Positions 33,595-45,800 of a stretch of DNA of 64,000 nt are shown in pieces (the stretch's first letter is position 1; each line of letters starts with the position of its first letter). The notes under the pieces are model-generated. The model had not been told where the DNA came from, searched no databases, and was given only the letters and a program-made list of their open reading frames with translations. The stretch covers positions 86,866 to 150,865 of the forward strand of contig JADDOH010010250.1 of assembly GCA_016648135.1 (NCBI GenBank), in the 5' to 3' direction. The stretch is from Agrypnia vestita. Taxonomy: Eukaryota > Arthropoda > Insecta > Trichoptera > Phryganeidae. Made by a program: the position numbers and the translations under genes.

Positions 33595-34500
33595 ATGATA
33601 TAGTTGTTGAAATGAATGATCTAGAGATTATGATCAAGGAAATTCATTAAGACAACAGGGTTAAATATGAATATCCAAAAAACAAATATCCTTTGTTCGG
33701 TAAATATTAATATTAATAGAAGGAATTAAAATAGAAATAATCAATAAATAGGTATACCTTGGTTATAAAATCAAATTTAGAAAAGAAAATCAATCCACAG
33801 AATTACGTAGAAGGATAAGGTTGGGTAGGGCTGCCTTCGGGAATTTTTTTTTTAATTTTACGCTTCAACAGGCTAACAGGTCCAATAAAAGAAGCGAAAC
33901 ACATCACAAAATACCCACGCTTGAGTAAATCACATAGACCAATTGTGACCTCACCGAGAATCGAACCCGGAATCCTCGGTGTGAGAAGCCAGTGTCATAC
34001 CCACTGGGCTACGAGGGCCGCATTAAACTAAATTATTTATAATAAAGAAATTTATATTTGTCTTAAAATAAATGTAATAACACGGAGACAGCATCCTATG
34101 TTGTATATGTTGTAAAAATTTTCAATAAATTAAAATGCACACAACAATTCATGAAACGGCAGATGCTTGGTGTAAGTTACCAAAAATAAGGAATTAAGAA
34201 ATTAGACGGAGAACCAAAGTTGCCATGAAGTCATGGACCGTGTTACAAAACTGAAGTGGCAATGAGCAGGACAAATCGCTAGACAGAGTGACACCAGATG
34301 ATCGCCATGAATATTGAAGTGAGGCCCTGAACAAAGAAAGGAGTGTTGAAAGTCCACCAAAGAGATGGACCAACTTCATTGTATCGATTGTTGTTAGCTC
34401 CTGGATGCGGAGGAGTCAAGACAGAGACGAATGAAAAAAGTTGGAAGAGACCTTTATCCAGCAGTGGAGAGAAGACTAAAGAAAAGGAAGAAGACATTGA
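33595..34500 (+). mobile_element. RTE-type LINE relic, interrupted by a SINE
   Basis: Plus-strand remnants: LEIMIKEIH near 33620 and NRYTLVIKSNLEKKINPQNY at 33740-33800 with shifts, and, beyond the SINE, WQWAGQIAR-like (34255-34280), KILKWRP-like and the terminal KSWKRPLSSSGEKTKEK-type stretch (34435-34490). This order (WxWAGHxAR, WRP, GRPxxRW, basic end) is the RTE reverse transcriptase C-terminus. Numerous stops. Confidence 0.7.
33843..34021 (-). mobile_element. tRNA-derived SINE (second family) inside the RTE relic
   Basis: On the minus strand: gcggccctcgtagcccagtg head, A box tagcccagtgggtatgac, B box gggttcgattctcgg, body to gttgaagcgtaaaatt and an A-rich tail. About 179 bp and apparently full length; different from the family at 31856. 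Confidence 0.8.
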
Positions 34501-35214
34501 AACATAGTAATTAGGGAAACTACTTGAATTTTATACTCTACTCTATACTCTTTGGCTATTACATCTCTGTTCACATTCTTAAGAATCCACTAATTAATAG
34601 TTTTCAGTAAAGTGACATTTATTACTTCCTACAACAATCCTTGTCTTTATCAAAAGAATCGGCAAAAATTACAAATTACACAAAACCCGAAAAAAGATTC
34701 CGTTTACAGAAATATAAATAAAGTTTTAACACTTTTCGTTCTCATTATCTAATTGTTGCCGTTAGACACTGTCAATAGGTGCATATTGCAGAATTCAAAA
34801 TACTGTATCAAAATTATACCCGTTTCTTATTTTTTGTAGATCTAAACGAGGAAAATGCCTCTGAATATGGTTGACGTGAATCCTAAATAAAAAGTTCTTA
34901 AGAATTCACCGTCCTTGAATAATATTACGTGTAAGAGGGAAATGTATTCATGTCGTTTGAAAATTCGTGAATCGCACAATTGTGAAAGGCGAATTTCTTT
35001 GAAAAAGTTGTGAGGTATATCTTTAGTCCTGTACGGTACGATACACCTACCGCAGAACTTCCAAATAAATAAGCAAGATGTCTAATAGGCAAAACAAATT
35101 TTTTTTTGGCAAACCGTTAGTGATATTTTATTCCGTACCAGTTGAAAATAAAACTATTACTCAAGATATCAAGCTCACTTCAAAATGGTTTATTGTTTCG
35201 CCGAGGCCGACGAC

Positions 35215-35345
35215 GAAAATGAAAAATTAAAAAAACGATTTAATTTTACAAACTAAATACGTGTGATGTCAGCCGATGATATCGTCACTTTTATAAAAAC
35301 GATATAATTTTACAAATCAAATATGTATGAAGTCAGCCGATCAAT
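35215..35345. repeat. Two-unit tandem repeat
   Basis: aaacgatttaattttacaaa ... gtgatgtcagccgat followed by aaacgatataattttacaaa ... atgaagtcagccgat, about 62 bp per unit. Confidence 0.6.
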
Positions 35346-35429
35346 AGTCCCATTAGAGGTAAAACTCACTAATCGTAATATTGGCCAAATTGATTTAGGA
35401 ATACAAACATTCATATTTTTACTCCCTTT

Positions 35430-35560
35430 ATATTAAGTCGTGGCGTCTGCTTGTCTTCTTGTCTGACGAAAAAACTTTGGATCCATTTTAAACCCCTTTC
35501 CCATAAACTTTGCAAGCAGACTTGTGGCGACGGTCAAGAAGATCTATATCTAAAAAAAAT
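35430..35560 (+). repeat. Dispersed repeat E, copy 1
   Basis: ttaagtcgtggcgtctgctt, tgacgaaaaaactttggatc, ttgcaagcagacttgtggcg, aagaagatctat: matches 42700-42830 in the same orientation. Confidence 0.6.
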
Positions 35561-38500
35561 GATTGGTTATTGAATTAAAAATTGGAACTGTTTTTGAAAG
35601 TGATATTCGAGAAATTATTTATTTCAAAAACGACGTGATTATTAAATGTTTGTTTTCTAAACAAAAACACTTCATTCTTTTTTTTTCACTCGACATTCAA
35701 TGCGGCTGCCATGTTTCTAAACTTTTGAATACGGAGTCGTTTTAGATCGAAAATCGATAAAACATAAAAATGGGTAGGCACTTTGCCCACGTTTTTGGAT
35801 TCGTTGCACCATATGTGTACGATGCTGCGGCGATAATTCACTTCGAATCATCGTGAGATGTCGATTCGAACACATTATATATCTTATTTTAGGTATCAAT
35901 AACCAATTTTCACCACTTCAAAAACTATAAATCATTTAACTGCATTTAAAGTATTAAATGAATAATAAATAATCAACGTCTCCAGTCCCGGGAATTGAAA
36001 AAAACTCGAGACTTCAGAATCCCTAGTACGTACAAGTAAATATAAGAAAAATAATAAATAAACCTTGTGTTTGAAAATACACGAGACGCGAAGTGTCTTA
36101 ATTAAATGTGAAAGTAAACTCTGTTAATAGTATCATACAGACCTCCAGCAATTAAGCAGGGATTGTTATGCACATCACGTGAGTCAAATTGAGTCTCGCG
36201 ATGTGTGCCGCAGCATCAATACTGCGCCCTAAGAGCGCGACATCTCCAAAATTAAGAATTATGAATTTTTTGACGCTTTAAGAGTTACACCACCTTGAAT
36301 TAAAAAAAAATATTTTTTTACTTTATCTTATAGCTTGACGTTCTATGAATAATAAGAGTCACAACTCATTCAGAAATGCCTAGAATTGGGTGAGTGATAG
36401 AAATTGTGTGGCACGTCAATTTTTAAACGAAAGTATGTATTATCATTTAGCGTTTTTATCGAAACTCCCTTCTTCAGAATTTTGGAGACAATATCTTAAA
36501 AACCACTAAACTGATTTTGTTCAAATTTAGCGTACGTCCTACTAACATCATTATCTATGATGTAGCGGCGTACTATGTTTTTTGATGAAACGTGTCGTTT
36601 GCTTATTACATTAAAAAAATAAAATTATTAAAAAATTTAAATTATTTATTAACAAAATGATCTCATTGGCATATTTTCTTTTTCGAAACGTTACATCATT
36701 TACCAAGAAAATAATCATTTTTTAATTACACTCAAACCCTGGCACATGATTATCTCCAAAATATGCAAGCGCCACAGAGAAGAACTTTTGCGGGACATAA
36801 GGAGGGGTTATGATTTAATAAAAACGCTCTCAATATGAATTATGTAACGAGTCAATTGATAATAATATTTTGTAAAGTAAGCTTTAATTTTATGAATGTA
36901 TAGATTTGGGAGTTTGGTCTTAATTTTTTTTGTAATACAGATGATAAAGAGAGATAGATACCTTTGGAAAGGGTGGTATCATTTTTAGATCCAGATAATG
37001 GGATCTTTCTCAACAATCTTTGGGTTTAGTCCTATCGCGGCTAAAATGGTTTACCGTGGAATAAAAAAATATAGATATTCCTAAAATATTCTATTGAAAA
37101 TTACGCGTTATGTCCTAAAAAACGTTGTCATTTATGAAACGAGATAAATTATTTTAGGTAGGTATAATAGTTTTTATTTTGGTTTCAGCAGTATATTTTT
37201 AATAAAACAATTTTAGTCAAGTACACGGGATTTTTTTAATTCGATGTTCAAATTAATAGTTGTAACAATAAAAATTTTACGTGCTACTTTTCAAAGAAAA
37301 TGGAACTGTTCGTGTTAAGATAGGGTTTCTACAATAATGACTGAGATGTAAAAAATTGCTGTGCAATAGATCAAATTTGTAATTTAAAAGTAAGATAATG
37401 TCCTTTACTCTCTACCATATTAACTTGCGAGAGTGTGAATTAATAAATAAAAATGAAATAAAAATCTTAGGGTAAACCAAATCACATTACAAATTGTACC
37501 TATATTATTGCAAATTGTTTATGTAGGCACTTTTTTAATAAAATAGCTTTCAGTATAAGGATATTCAATTATCTTTATTGTAAAAAATCATAAACGAATA
37601 AATGATGGAAAAAATCTGTAAAAAATCAGCATAAAGTTCTGTGTAGGTATATCGTATTGGACAAAAGCTGCAAAATAATTGCGACACTAGACGTTTCCAA
37701 ACAAAGCTTTCTAATGCTTGTGGGTTGTACAGTACTACAAGATCTACATATCTACACATTAAACAATACAAGGCACATTTTTCTGCTATTTCTTAAACAA
37801 TAAACACACGTTATCCTCGCAATGAGGGACCGCCGAAGAAGACATATATGGGTTGTGCACGAACAGTATTTTGCTATCCAAAATTTCATGGCGTTACAGA
37901 AAATTCCGATGGGGCGGAGTTCGCCAATATAGTGGTTTGTTATGAAGGTGTGCGAAATGTACGAAGGAGTCCCTCCTCTAACATCTTGGCTCCCTTCAAT
38001 GTTTTTTCTGTGGGAATGTAAATTATATGAGGCATCCAGCTAACACAAAAAAATAGATAACGGAATAAAATAAATTTATTCACAGCCAGTTAAAGGCTCC
38101 GTACTTAAGTCACTAAATGCTCGCGATACTAGCGATGATGTCAGAGTCGAAAAGAGAATAAGGACGTCGTGGAGCAGTGTGCGATCCGTGCCCACCGGCC
38201 GCGTTCATATGCACATTGCTTCACGCACATGCTATTCCTTACTATCCCCGTCACTCCATATAAAAATTTTGGCGAATGTGGCGTTTGTGACTAAATATAT
38301 TAAATATTATGAAATGACGAACATAACTACTGTTATAAAATGACGTTTTGTAATGATTGAGAAAGTAAAGTTGGATGTGATGAGAGAATTGAGAGAATAA
38401 AGTAGGTAAGTATTGTATGAGTTTTCTTTTCACAAGAAAAACAATCTTGTCTTGTAAGTGAGATGTGATAACTAATAGTGAACACACAATCCGAGATAAT

Positions 38501-40496
38501 GGTAACGGCCCCATTAGTCATCCCCTTTATTTGGAATTAGGTCCAAACACTCCTAATGCGTGTGACGTATTTATTCCGAGTTGTCTTTAGATGATATTCC
38601 TTATTTCCGTCCGACAAACTGTTTCTCCGAACATCTAAAATGTGCCCCACTTTCGTGAAACAAATTATTTACCCGAACATTGTAATACGTAGATACTCGG
38701 TAAAGTATTAGAATCTTTTACCATAATGAATTTTTTAGTAATGTTTTCGTTTTGGAAACAAATAAATAGGGAGATAGAGATACGTGGAAATAGAATAGTT
38801 TATAATACGAGATATGGAGGATAGAAGATAAGAATAATTTAATCGTGTGTTTAATTATTTTTTTATTTATTGCATTATCAGCTCAACGCCATCCTGAAGA
38901 CTTTGAGAAAAGTACACGGGTATTAAGTAGACTGTAATGATAAATAAACACTTCTTAACGACTAATATTCTAAGCCTACCGAGCTTCTAATATCACAAAA
39001 ATTATAGAATTGTTTCTATAACGCATACGTAATTATGTGCTTAGTGAAAGCAAGATAACGATACTCTGGTATCTATATTAAATAACGTGTAAAAGAAAAA
39101 TAAGAATTATAAAAGTACTTTTCGTGCGTGAATTATAAGATGTTGCCATAGGATACGTGCTGTTCTTTCAGTACAATTGAGAACTGAGAGTTTAGTTCCA
39201 GGAAATAAAGTAGCCCTATTATATACGGCTCACAAAACACCGAACGGATTAAGTACATTCGATTTATATGTGTATAATTTTTCTAAAGCTCGTTTAAGTA
39301 GTGACGGGCAATTTATTCATTATAATGAGTAGCCTCATGTTCTTGAAAACTATCATTAACAAGCGAAGCATTCTATCCAGCTGTTTAAGTATCTAATCAC
39401 TAGTAATATCCTCGATAAATTCTGATTAATCGTCGATTGCCCTCTTAAATCAGACTCACACCAACAAAATTGAGTGTATAAAATTTATTATTTTAGAAAT
39501 TAACTTATCTCGTACCCTGTATCTGCAGCGACTTCGGAGTGTACATAGCCAATTAAAAAACAATTTAAAGTTCGTCTGTGCAAAGTTAAGTATTAACATA
39601 ATTAAACTTTAAATTTTACCGCAAAGTTAACACTTTTAACATCAAAAATATATTTAAATATTAACTAAATAATGAATACGATCCCATCATTCGTATTCTT
39701 AACTTAGCAATATTGGTATTTCCTGTATCTTGACAGTTATTATTTAACATTGAGATGCCCTTTTTTTAAATTAAATCAATTAGAATGCTCATTATTCGTA
39801 ATTGTGAATAACTTAAGGTTTGTTTACGCGTTACAGCTTTCTGATTGATTGAATTCATTAAAATCAAACATGTCAAACTTAAAATATCGAAACTGGCGGC
39901 AATGCAATATTATACATGCCTGTCAAGATTGGTCATAACATCTCAAAATTGTCAAGATATTATACATAACATTTCAATATTGCTATTTTCAGCATAGCAC
40001 AGCATATAAGTTTAATTTGTACATTTAATTAATCAAAATGTAGATGTTTAAAATAGCGAAATCGTAAAAATTATATTTATTTAAGAAAATATACAGTACA
40101 TCGGTTATTGCACAATATGTCTAATTTTTTTAGTACAATCAGTGAAGTGTAAAAGAATCGGGGTGTGTAGATTATTTTATTTTTTAATAAACAGACCGTC
40201 AACAAGTCATTAATGACCCTAATAGATAGTCCTAGAATGATATTTTTAGAATGAATTAATTAAAAAATAATTCATATTATACTTGCGAACCCGTTTGCAA
40301 GACGATGCAGGCAAATTTTGTCTGGTGGCGGACTCACTATTAGGTAAATAATGAAGAAGAAGTGTGTAGATTAAAAAAATATATACAGCGAGGAAAATAT
40401 GAAAATGTTTAATGAACATGCTGATGATAATAGCATGCCCGCTCCGCTATGAAAGCGTGCATAGCCTGGCAGCAGAAATAATTATTTTATAAAATA

Positions 40497-41276
40497 CTAG
40501 CTGTACGTACCCGGCGTTGCACGGGTTAAGGATTAAGTTAGAAACAAATTTGTGGGGGAAAACGAGGGTTCCATTGCTTTGCAAAGTTTCTAATTAATAC
40601 AATGTTTCCATTTAATAAAGGCTGGGATAGATAGGATGTCTAGGGAAGAAATGTGGCCTTTTTTTCCGTCGGGATTATGTATGCAAAATGTGGGTCCAAT
40701 TGGTCAAGCGGTGTAGATTTGTAAAGAAAATATATCTGGGGGAGAAAGTGGGGTAGAGAGGAAAGGGAAAATTTCGCCCATATTTCCCACCTAGTCCTAA
40801 AAAATAAGTTGGCAAATTTTGAGTCCGTTCTGTCGAACGATACAGATTTCCATTAAAATATTAGGGGGAGGGGAAGGGATAAAAGGGGAGGGAAGAAATG
40901 ACACCTGTGTTATTCGCTGGGTCCTAAAAAATAAGTTTCGAAATTTTGAGTCCGATCGGTTGAACAGTACAGATTTGCACTGAAAATATATTAGGGGGAG
41001 GAGAAGGGGTAAAAGGGGAGGGAGGAAAGGTTATCAGTATTTCCCGCCGGGTCTTAAAGAATAAGTTTTCAAATTATGAGTCTGATCGGTCGAACGGTAC
41101 AGTTTTGCTTTGAAAATATATAAGGAGGATGGTAAGGGGTAGAAGTGGAGGGGGGACATGTCTCCTATATTTCCCGCCGGGTCTTAAAGAATCAGTTTCC
41201 AAACTTTTAATCCGATCGATCAAACGATACAGATTTAGTCTGAAAATATATCATTGAGTTTTATAGGTACAATAGA
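40497..41276 (-). mobile_element. Non-autonomous Helitron with internal minisatellite, copy 2 (complete ends)
   Basis: 780 bp. On the minus strand the 5' end is TCTATTGTACCTATAAAAC preceded by A. Then come about five units of some 120 bp (gaccgatcrgactcaaaatt, C/T-rich block, gayatattttcaatgcaaatc-like). The 3' end is acccgtgcaacgccgggt (ACCCG/CGGGT hairpin), then acgtacagCTAG followed by T. TC start, hairpin close to a CTRR end and A^T insertion without duplication are the Helitron hallmarks. No Rep/helicase ORF, so it depends on an autonomous partner. Confidence 0.85.
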
Positions 41277-41479
41277 TATATGGTTCAAACCATTGATATA
41301 ATAAACTGCAATTACAAGCGTGAAATCGTGGAAAGTCAAAAAGAAAGTAATTCCTTACTTGCATTGGTTATCGAACGGACCTTCTTTGTGATTGGACGCG
41401 ACGGCACGCCGAAAAAAGAGTCCCGGAGAAAAACGAACAGAGTATCGTACACTATTGTAAGAATGAGTATATTATTTTA

Positions 41480-41743
41480 AAAATGTCCTTCTGTGTATAG
41501 TTTTCTGGGATATTCTGCCGTGTATATGTGACCTCTCTGGCCAACGTTTTATTGTTATTTAGCATAACAAAAACTTGGAGACACCCTGACTTGCAAGGCA
41601 ATACTTAACCTACACTTCAACACTCACTCAACACTCACTCATCACATCAGCCCTGATGATGGACCCTGCAATGGGATCCGAAACGTTGGCCAGAGAGGTC
41701 ACACATACACGGCAGAATATCCCAGAAAACTATACACAGAAGA
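41480..41743 (+). mobile_element. 264-bp foldback element with hammerhead-like motif and 12-bp target duplication
   Basis: Flanked by the exact repeat tatattatttta (41468-41479 and 41744-41755). 62-bp inverted arms (41488-41549 and 41681-41742; one mismatch) begin cttctgtgtatagttttctg. The spacer holds a ccctgatgatggaccctgca ... ggatccgaaacgttggcc motif. Arm structure, duplication length and motif match the PLEs of this window, but it has no coding sequence. Confidence 0.75.
41650..41692 (+). ncRNA. Hammerhead-ribozyme-like motif in the foldback element
   Basis: Helix I GCC (41650-41652) with GGC, core CTGATGA at 41653-41659, helix II ggacc / ggatcc with a gcaat loop, GAAAC at 41680-41684, palindromic AACGTT helix III, cleavage site after GTT. 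As in the PLE copies, one extra base follows the CTGATGA core. Confidence 0.5.
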
Positions 41744-41849
41744 TATATTATTTTAGTCACCGTGTCTTCAAATTACCAGATTTTTCTGCATTTGCTACAT
41801 TTGAAATCAGGATAGTATGGGAATAACGTGTCTATTTATAATACGTCAA

Positions 41850-42095
41850 TGGTTCAAACGCTTTATTTAAGCAAAGACAACCAAATGCAATCAATAATTT
41901 TGAATTAGGAAAATTTTGGGTACCTTTATCTAAATCTTGATCAATATTGAAAGGTAGATACCAGCGCTTTTTTTTCAAAAAAATTGTGCGAATTCGAATG
42001 GAACGCTGTGTCAAAATTTCAAAACAATAGTTGAAAAACTTTAGGATATTTAAGATTTTGAATAATCGAACATTTACATTTTTATTTATTATATT
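41850..42095 (+). repeat. Dispersed repeat G, copy 1
   Basis: ttcaaacgctttatttaagc, gtgcgaattcgaatggaacg, ctgtgtcaaaatttcaaaac, gaacatttacatttttattt: about 245 bp alignable with 60578-60815 in the same orientation. Confidence 0.75.
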
Positions 42096-42231
42096 ATTAT
42101 AATAAAGTGTATACACAATTAAGTAATAAATAGGTGGCTTTGATATATAATAAAATAAAAATTTAATTAACTCTTAAGGTATTTTATAACGTTTTTTTAA
42201 ATGCCTTATATTTTTTTCAATTCTCATTTCA

Positions 42232-42279
42232 ACAACTGCTTAGCAACACATTCCTCTAAATGTGTTGCTAAGCAGTTGT
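42232..42279. repeat. Perfect palindrome, 21-bp arms
   Basis: acaactgcttagcaacacat plus t, spacer cctcta, then the exact reverse complement. Confidence 0.95.
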
Positions 42280-42479
42280 GCTTGACACTCTTTGGATCAT
42301 TATTATTGTGCTCGTTATTATTGTGAAAAACTTTTATAAAGTTGAAGAATGCAATTTTGTTTGTAAATACTTTGCAATGTGGAGACTTGTACTTTATTTA
42401 AAAGATTTAGTGAGGATAATCATTAGGTTTTTAAAAAATGATCTTTATAATCAATTTCTGGGCAACTTCTAAAGATTTC

Positions 42480-42690
42480 AATGTAGTTTAAAATGCACTA
42501 CCCCATGAGATAATACCATATTGTAAAACTGACTGGACTTTACGTAATATTGTGTTTTTAACAATTTTATTCCTTAAATATTTCTTATTTTAATAAATAC
42601 ATATATTAGTTTTCTTATTATTCCTACAGTTTTCCATTTAATATTAGAGTCAACTATTATTCCTAAATATTTAATACTATTTTTACTTCC
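42480..42690 (-). mobile_element. Non-LTR retrotransposon RT fragment
   Basis: The minus strand reads KNSIKYLGIIVDSNIKWK then IRKLIYVFIKIRNI and, after a frameshift, QYGIISWGSA-like sequence. This is the region just downstream of the RT catalytic box (IKYLGxxxDxxxxW) in LINEs. Isolated and dead. Confidence 0.75.
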
Positions 42691-42699
42691 TTTCTTTTA

Positions 42700-42830
42700 A
42701 CTCGTGGCGTCTCCTTGCTTGTTTTCTTGACGAAAAAACCTGGATCGATTTTTAACCCTCTTCCCGTGAACCAATCGAGCTGAAACTTTGCAAGCAGACT
42801 CGTGGCAACGATCAAAAAGATCTATCAAAT
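42700..42830 (+). repeat. Dispersed repeat E, copy 2
   Basis: taactcgtggcgtctccttg, tgacgaaaaaacctggatcg, ctttgcaagcagactcgtgg, aaaaagatctat, as at 35430. Confidence 0.6.
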
Positions 42831-43269
42831 TTTCGTTAAAAAATAATAATAATTATAGTATAATTTTGGATTTTTAGAATTTTTAATGGTTTTTTCAAAT
42901 TAGAATCATTACAAAAGTTTGATTACTACTAACGACGCCGGCGGCCCGATAACGTCAGGGAATATTTAAAATTTGAATTACTCCGTCGGTAGGTACAATA
43001 GGTACTTCACTACAAATTTCGAAAATTTATGACAGTTGGTTCACAGATGACAGCACACTTCGGTTTTTTGAGAAGAAATCAAATAATAAAGAGATAGAGA
43101 TTTCTGACATAGATATTTGTCTAGACATGTTTCATTTTCAGTCAATCAATTATTACATGATGGTAAACTTAATTTACAAAGAAAGGGAGTAAAATAAAAA
43201 CTTGTTTTTTATGGGTTAGTTTTTTTGAACTTAATACTGAACAGTCGATTTTACATGTATTATTTTTTT

Positions 43270-44287
43270 TTTATTAGGACAATTATTAGAATGAATCTTT
43301 ATTACTAAGTTATTGGGCGAGTTTTTTTCGTTTAATGTGAAAGGGACATGGTGAGCTTTTTCTGTATTTAGTGATAATAAGTTTTCATCGAACCATTGTT
43401 TTACAATATTTATACTCCGATTTACTGCAGCTATAACATTATTCCAATTACTACAGTCAAAAACTCGGATTGTATTAATCTGACCGTCAATAGGTCAATT
43501 TAACATATCATTTAAATAAATAATAAATAGTGCGGTATACCAAATTTTGATGTTTTATTTGAACTTAATGTATTTTCTAATTTTACAGATTGATTTCTTT
43601 CTTTCAGATAACTTTCTATCTAATTTTTTACTTTACCTATCATCCCAATCTTATTTAATTTATTATGCGAGATACTGACAAATGCTTTGCGAAGGCCTAT
43701 TAATATACCTAGACATTTGTTACCTTTATCTAGTGACGAGTATATTATTTATTCTGTGTACCCATATGCTCGCGAAATCCAAATTGGTGATCATTTAGTA
43801 TTTTTTATGAGATATAAATTTTAAAATTAGTTTTTTTAACATTTTTTTTAAAATTTTGCGACATTTGATACAACAGATATTGGTCGGTAATTAGAGAATA
43901 GTGTCTCCAGCTTTTTAAATTGGCGTTATTATGGTGGTTATATAAATTGATGGAAAGTATCCTTGGGTTAGACTACAGTTGATGATATGGGTTACTGGTT
44001 TGATTAAGGAATTATAATTATTTTTTAATATTTCTACTGTTATTTTGTCAAACCCTGGTGCAGAACCACCTTTCATATTATATATGACATTTTTAATATA
44101 GGATTCATTTACATTTCACAACATTGAGATTTTTTCTTCTATTTCTATATCTTGATCAATAGGATCTTCGTTATAATCTTTTTTTATGTTTTTTGCTAAT
44201 ATCATACCTATATTTGAAAAAAAAATATTTAGGGTATCAGCACATATTTTAGGTTCTTTTTCAATTGTTATAATATTATTATTAATA
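43270..44287 (-). mobile_element. Non-LTR retrotransposon RT relic (left part, split by mariner)
   Basis: Minus strand, with frameshifts: GGSAPGFDKITVEILKNNYN, YFPSIYITTIITP, HQFGFREHMGTQ and CLGILIGLRKAFVSISHNKL, RT motifs 0 to 3 in the correct order, then a C-terminal part that fades towards 43270. The usual first catalytic Asp in xDxxKAF is replaced (GLRKAF), so it is dead. Continues at 45570-45800 beyond the mariner. Confidence 0.75.
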
Positions 44288-45567
44288 TTAGGTCCTTACA
44301 TATGAAATTGGCGTTTAGTATGGGAGGAACATAAAGCCGATTTTTTTTTATTATAATATATTTATTTAATCAAAGTATGTACCATTGCTATCTATGCACT
44401 TTTGCCATCTCATAGGTAGTTCATCGATCCCTTTACTAAAAAAACCATTCGGACGGGAATCAATAAAATCTTTGAAGGCGGTTTGGACTGCCCCATCAGA
44501 TTGAATTTTTTCCTTTGCAAGAAGTTATCCAAATTTCGAAAAAAATGGTAATCTGTTGGGGCAAGGTCCGGAGAGTACGGTGGATGTCTTAGACATTCCA
44601 ATTGAAGCTCCTCTAATTTGGTAGCCGTCTGTTGTGCAGTGTGTGGTCTAGCGTTATCATGAAGCAGCAGTGGCCTAGAGCGATTAACCAGCCTCGGTTG
44701 TTTAGAAGCTAGCTTTTCCATCATGGTTTACAGTTGCTGATAATAGACATCTGTCGTAATCGTCTGGCCAGATTTAAGAAAGCTATAGTGAACGACACCA
44801 GCACTAGTCCACCAAACGCTCACAAGTAACTTTTTTGGAGTCAATTTTCGCGTGGGGCATGGTTTGGCTGGTTCGGCAGGGTTCAGCCATTGCGATGAGC
44901 GCTTCCGATTATCGTAAGGATCCACTTTTCATCACAGGTAATGATTCGATTTAAAATCCCTTCATTATTGTACCGGTTGAGTAATGCAACGCAGCAGTCA
45001 ACGCGCGTTTGTTGATTTGCTTCACTCAATTCGTGAGGTACCCACCTTTCAAGCTTTTTCACCTTACCAATTTGCTTCAAGTGGATTAAAACAGATTTAT
45101 CACTAACACCGCAACCTGCAGCTAACTCGGATGTGGTTTGCGATGGATCCGCTTCCACAATAGCCTTCAATTCTTCATTATCAACTTTGGTCTCCGGCCG
45201 TCCACGGGGCTTGTTCTGCAGGTCGAAATTTCTAGAACGAAAACGTTGGAACCAAAAACGCACTTTTGTTTTGCGGCACCGTCGCCATACACATCATTAA
45301 TCCTTCAAGCCGTTTCTGCAGCACTGATGCCACGGTGGAACTCGTACTCGTAAATAACGCGATATTTCAAGTTTTTCATTTTGTAAACTGAGTAACGCGA
45401 AGAAAAAAACAATTGAGGAAAAAACAAATGAAATATAATTTTCAAAACACAAATACATGAGTAAATAGCTGTATAAATTTGGATTTGGAATTCCTAACCA
45501 AAGAGAAGATATTTGAGATCAAATTTGCCAGTACGGGAAAACGCCAATTTCATATGTAAGGACCTAA
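44288..45567 (-). mobile_element. Mariner element, cecropia subfamily, copy 2 (decayed)
   Basis: 1280 bp with the same terminal repeats and TA duplications (44286-44287 and 45568-45569) as copy 1. Base substitutions and small indels are scattered along its length. Inserted in a LINE of the same strand. Confidence 0.93.
44397..45380 (-). pseudogene. Mariner transposase pseudogene (copy 2)
   Basis: Homologous throughout to the transposase at 4877-5896 but broken at least four times: a 4-base loss in the N-terminal helix-turn-helix region (near 45266), a one-base loss just after the first catalytic motif (near 44919), a TAA where copy 1 has a sense codon before TMMEKL (near 44727), and a one-base loss near 44503. 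The HDNARPHTA and YSPDLAPTDYHFF catalytic segments remain readable. Non-functional. Confidence 0.92.
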
Positions 45568-45569
45568 TA

Positions 45570-45800
45570 TTTAGTTTTTGTACACTTTGATTTTTTAATA
45601 TCTTATTTACGATCTCGTTTATTGTTTTCCATACTTTTTTTGAGTCGTGCTCTGAGGTGTGAATTTTTTTTTGATGAATTTATCTTTTGTACGTTTTATT
45701 AATGCTGTCAGTTTATATCTGTATTTTGTGTAATGTCTTTTTATTGATTCGTCATGTGGATATTTATTTTTAATCTTGTATAATTTATCAATTGTCAATT
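45570..45800 (-). mobile_element. Non-LTR retrotransposon relic (right part, split by mariner)
   Basis: The minus strand reads YRYKLTALIKRTKDKFIKKK then EHDSKKVWKTINEIVNKIL, the linker between endonuclease and RT in LINEs. It joins directly with 43270-44287 once the mariner is removed. Confidence 0.7.
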
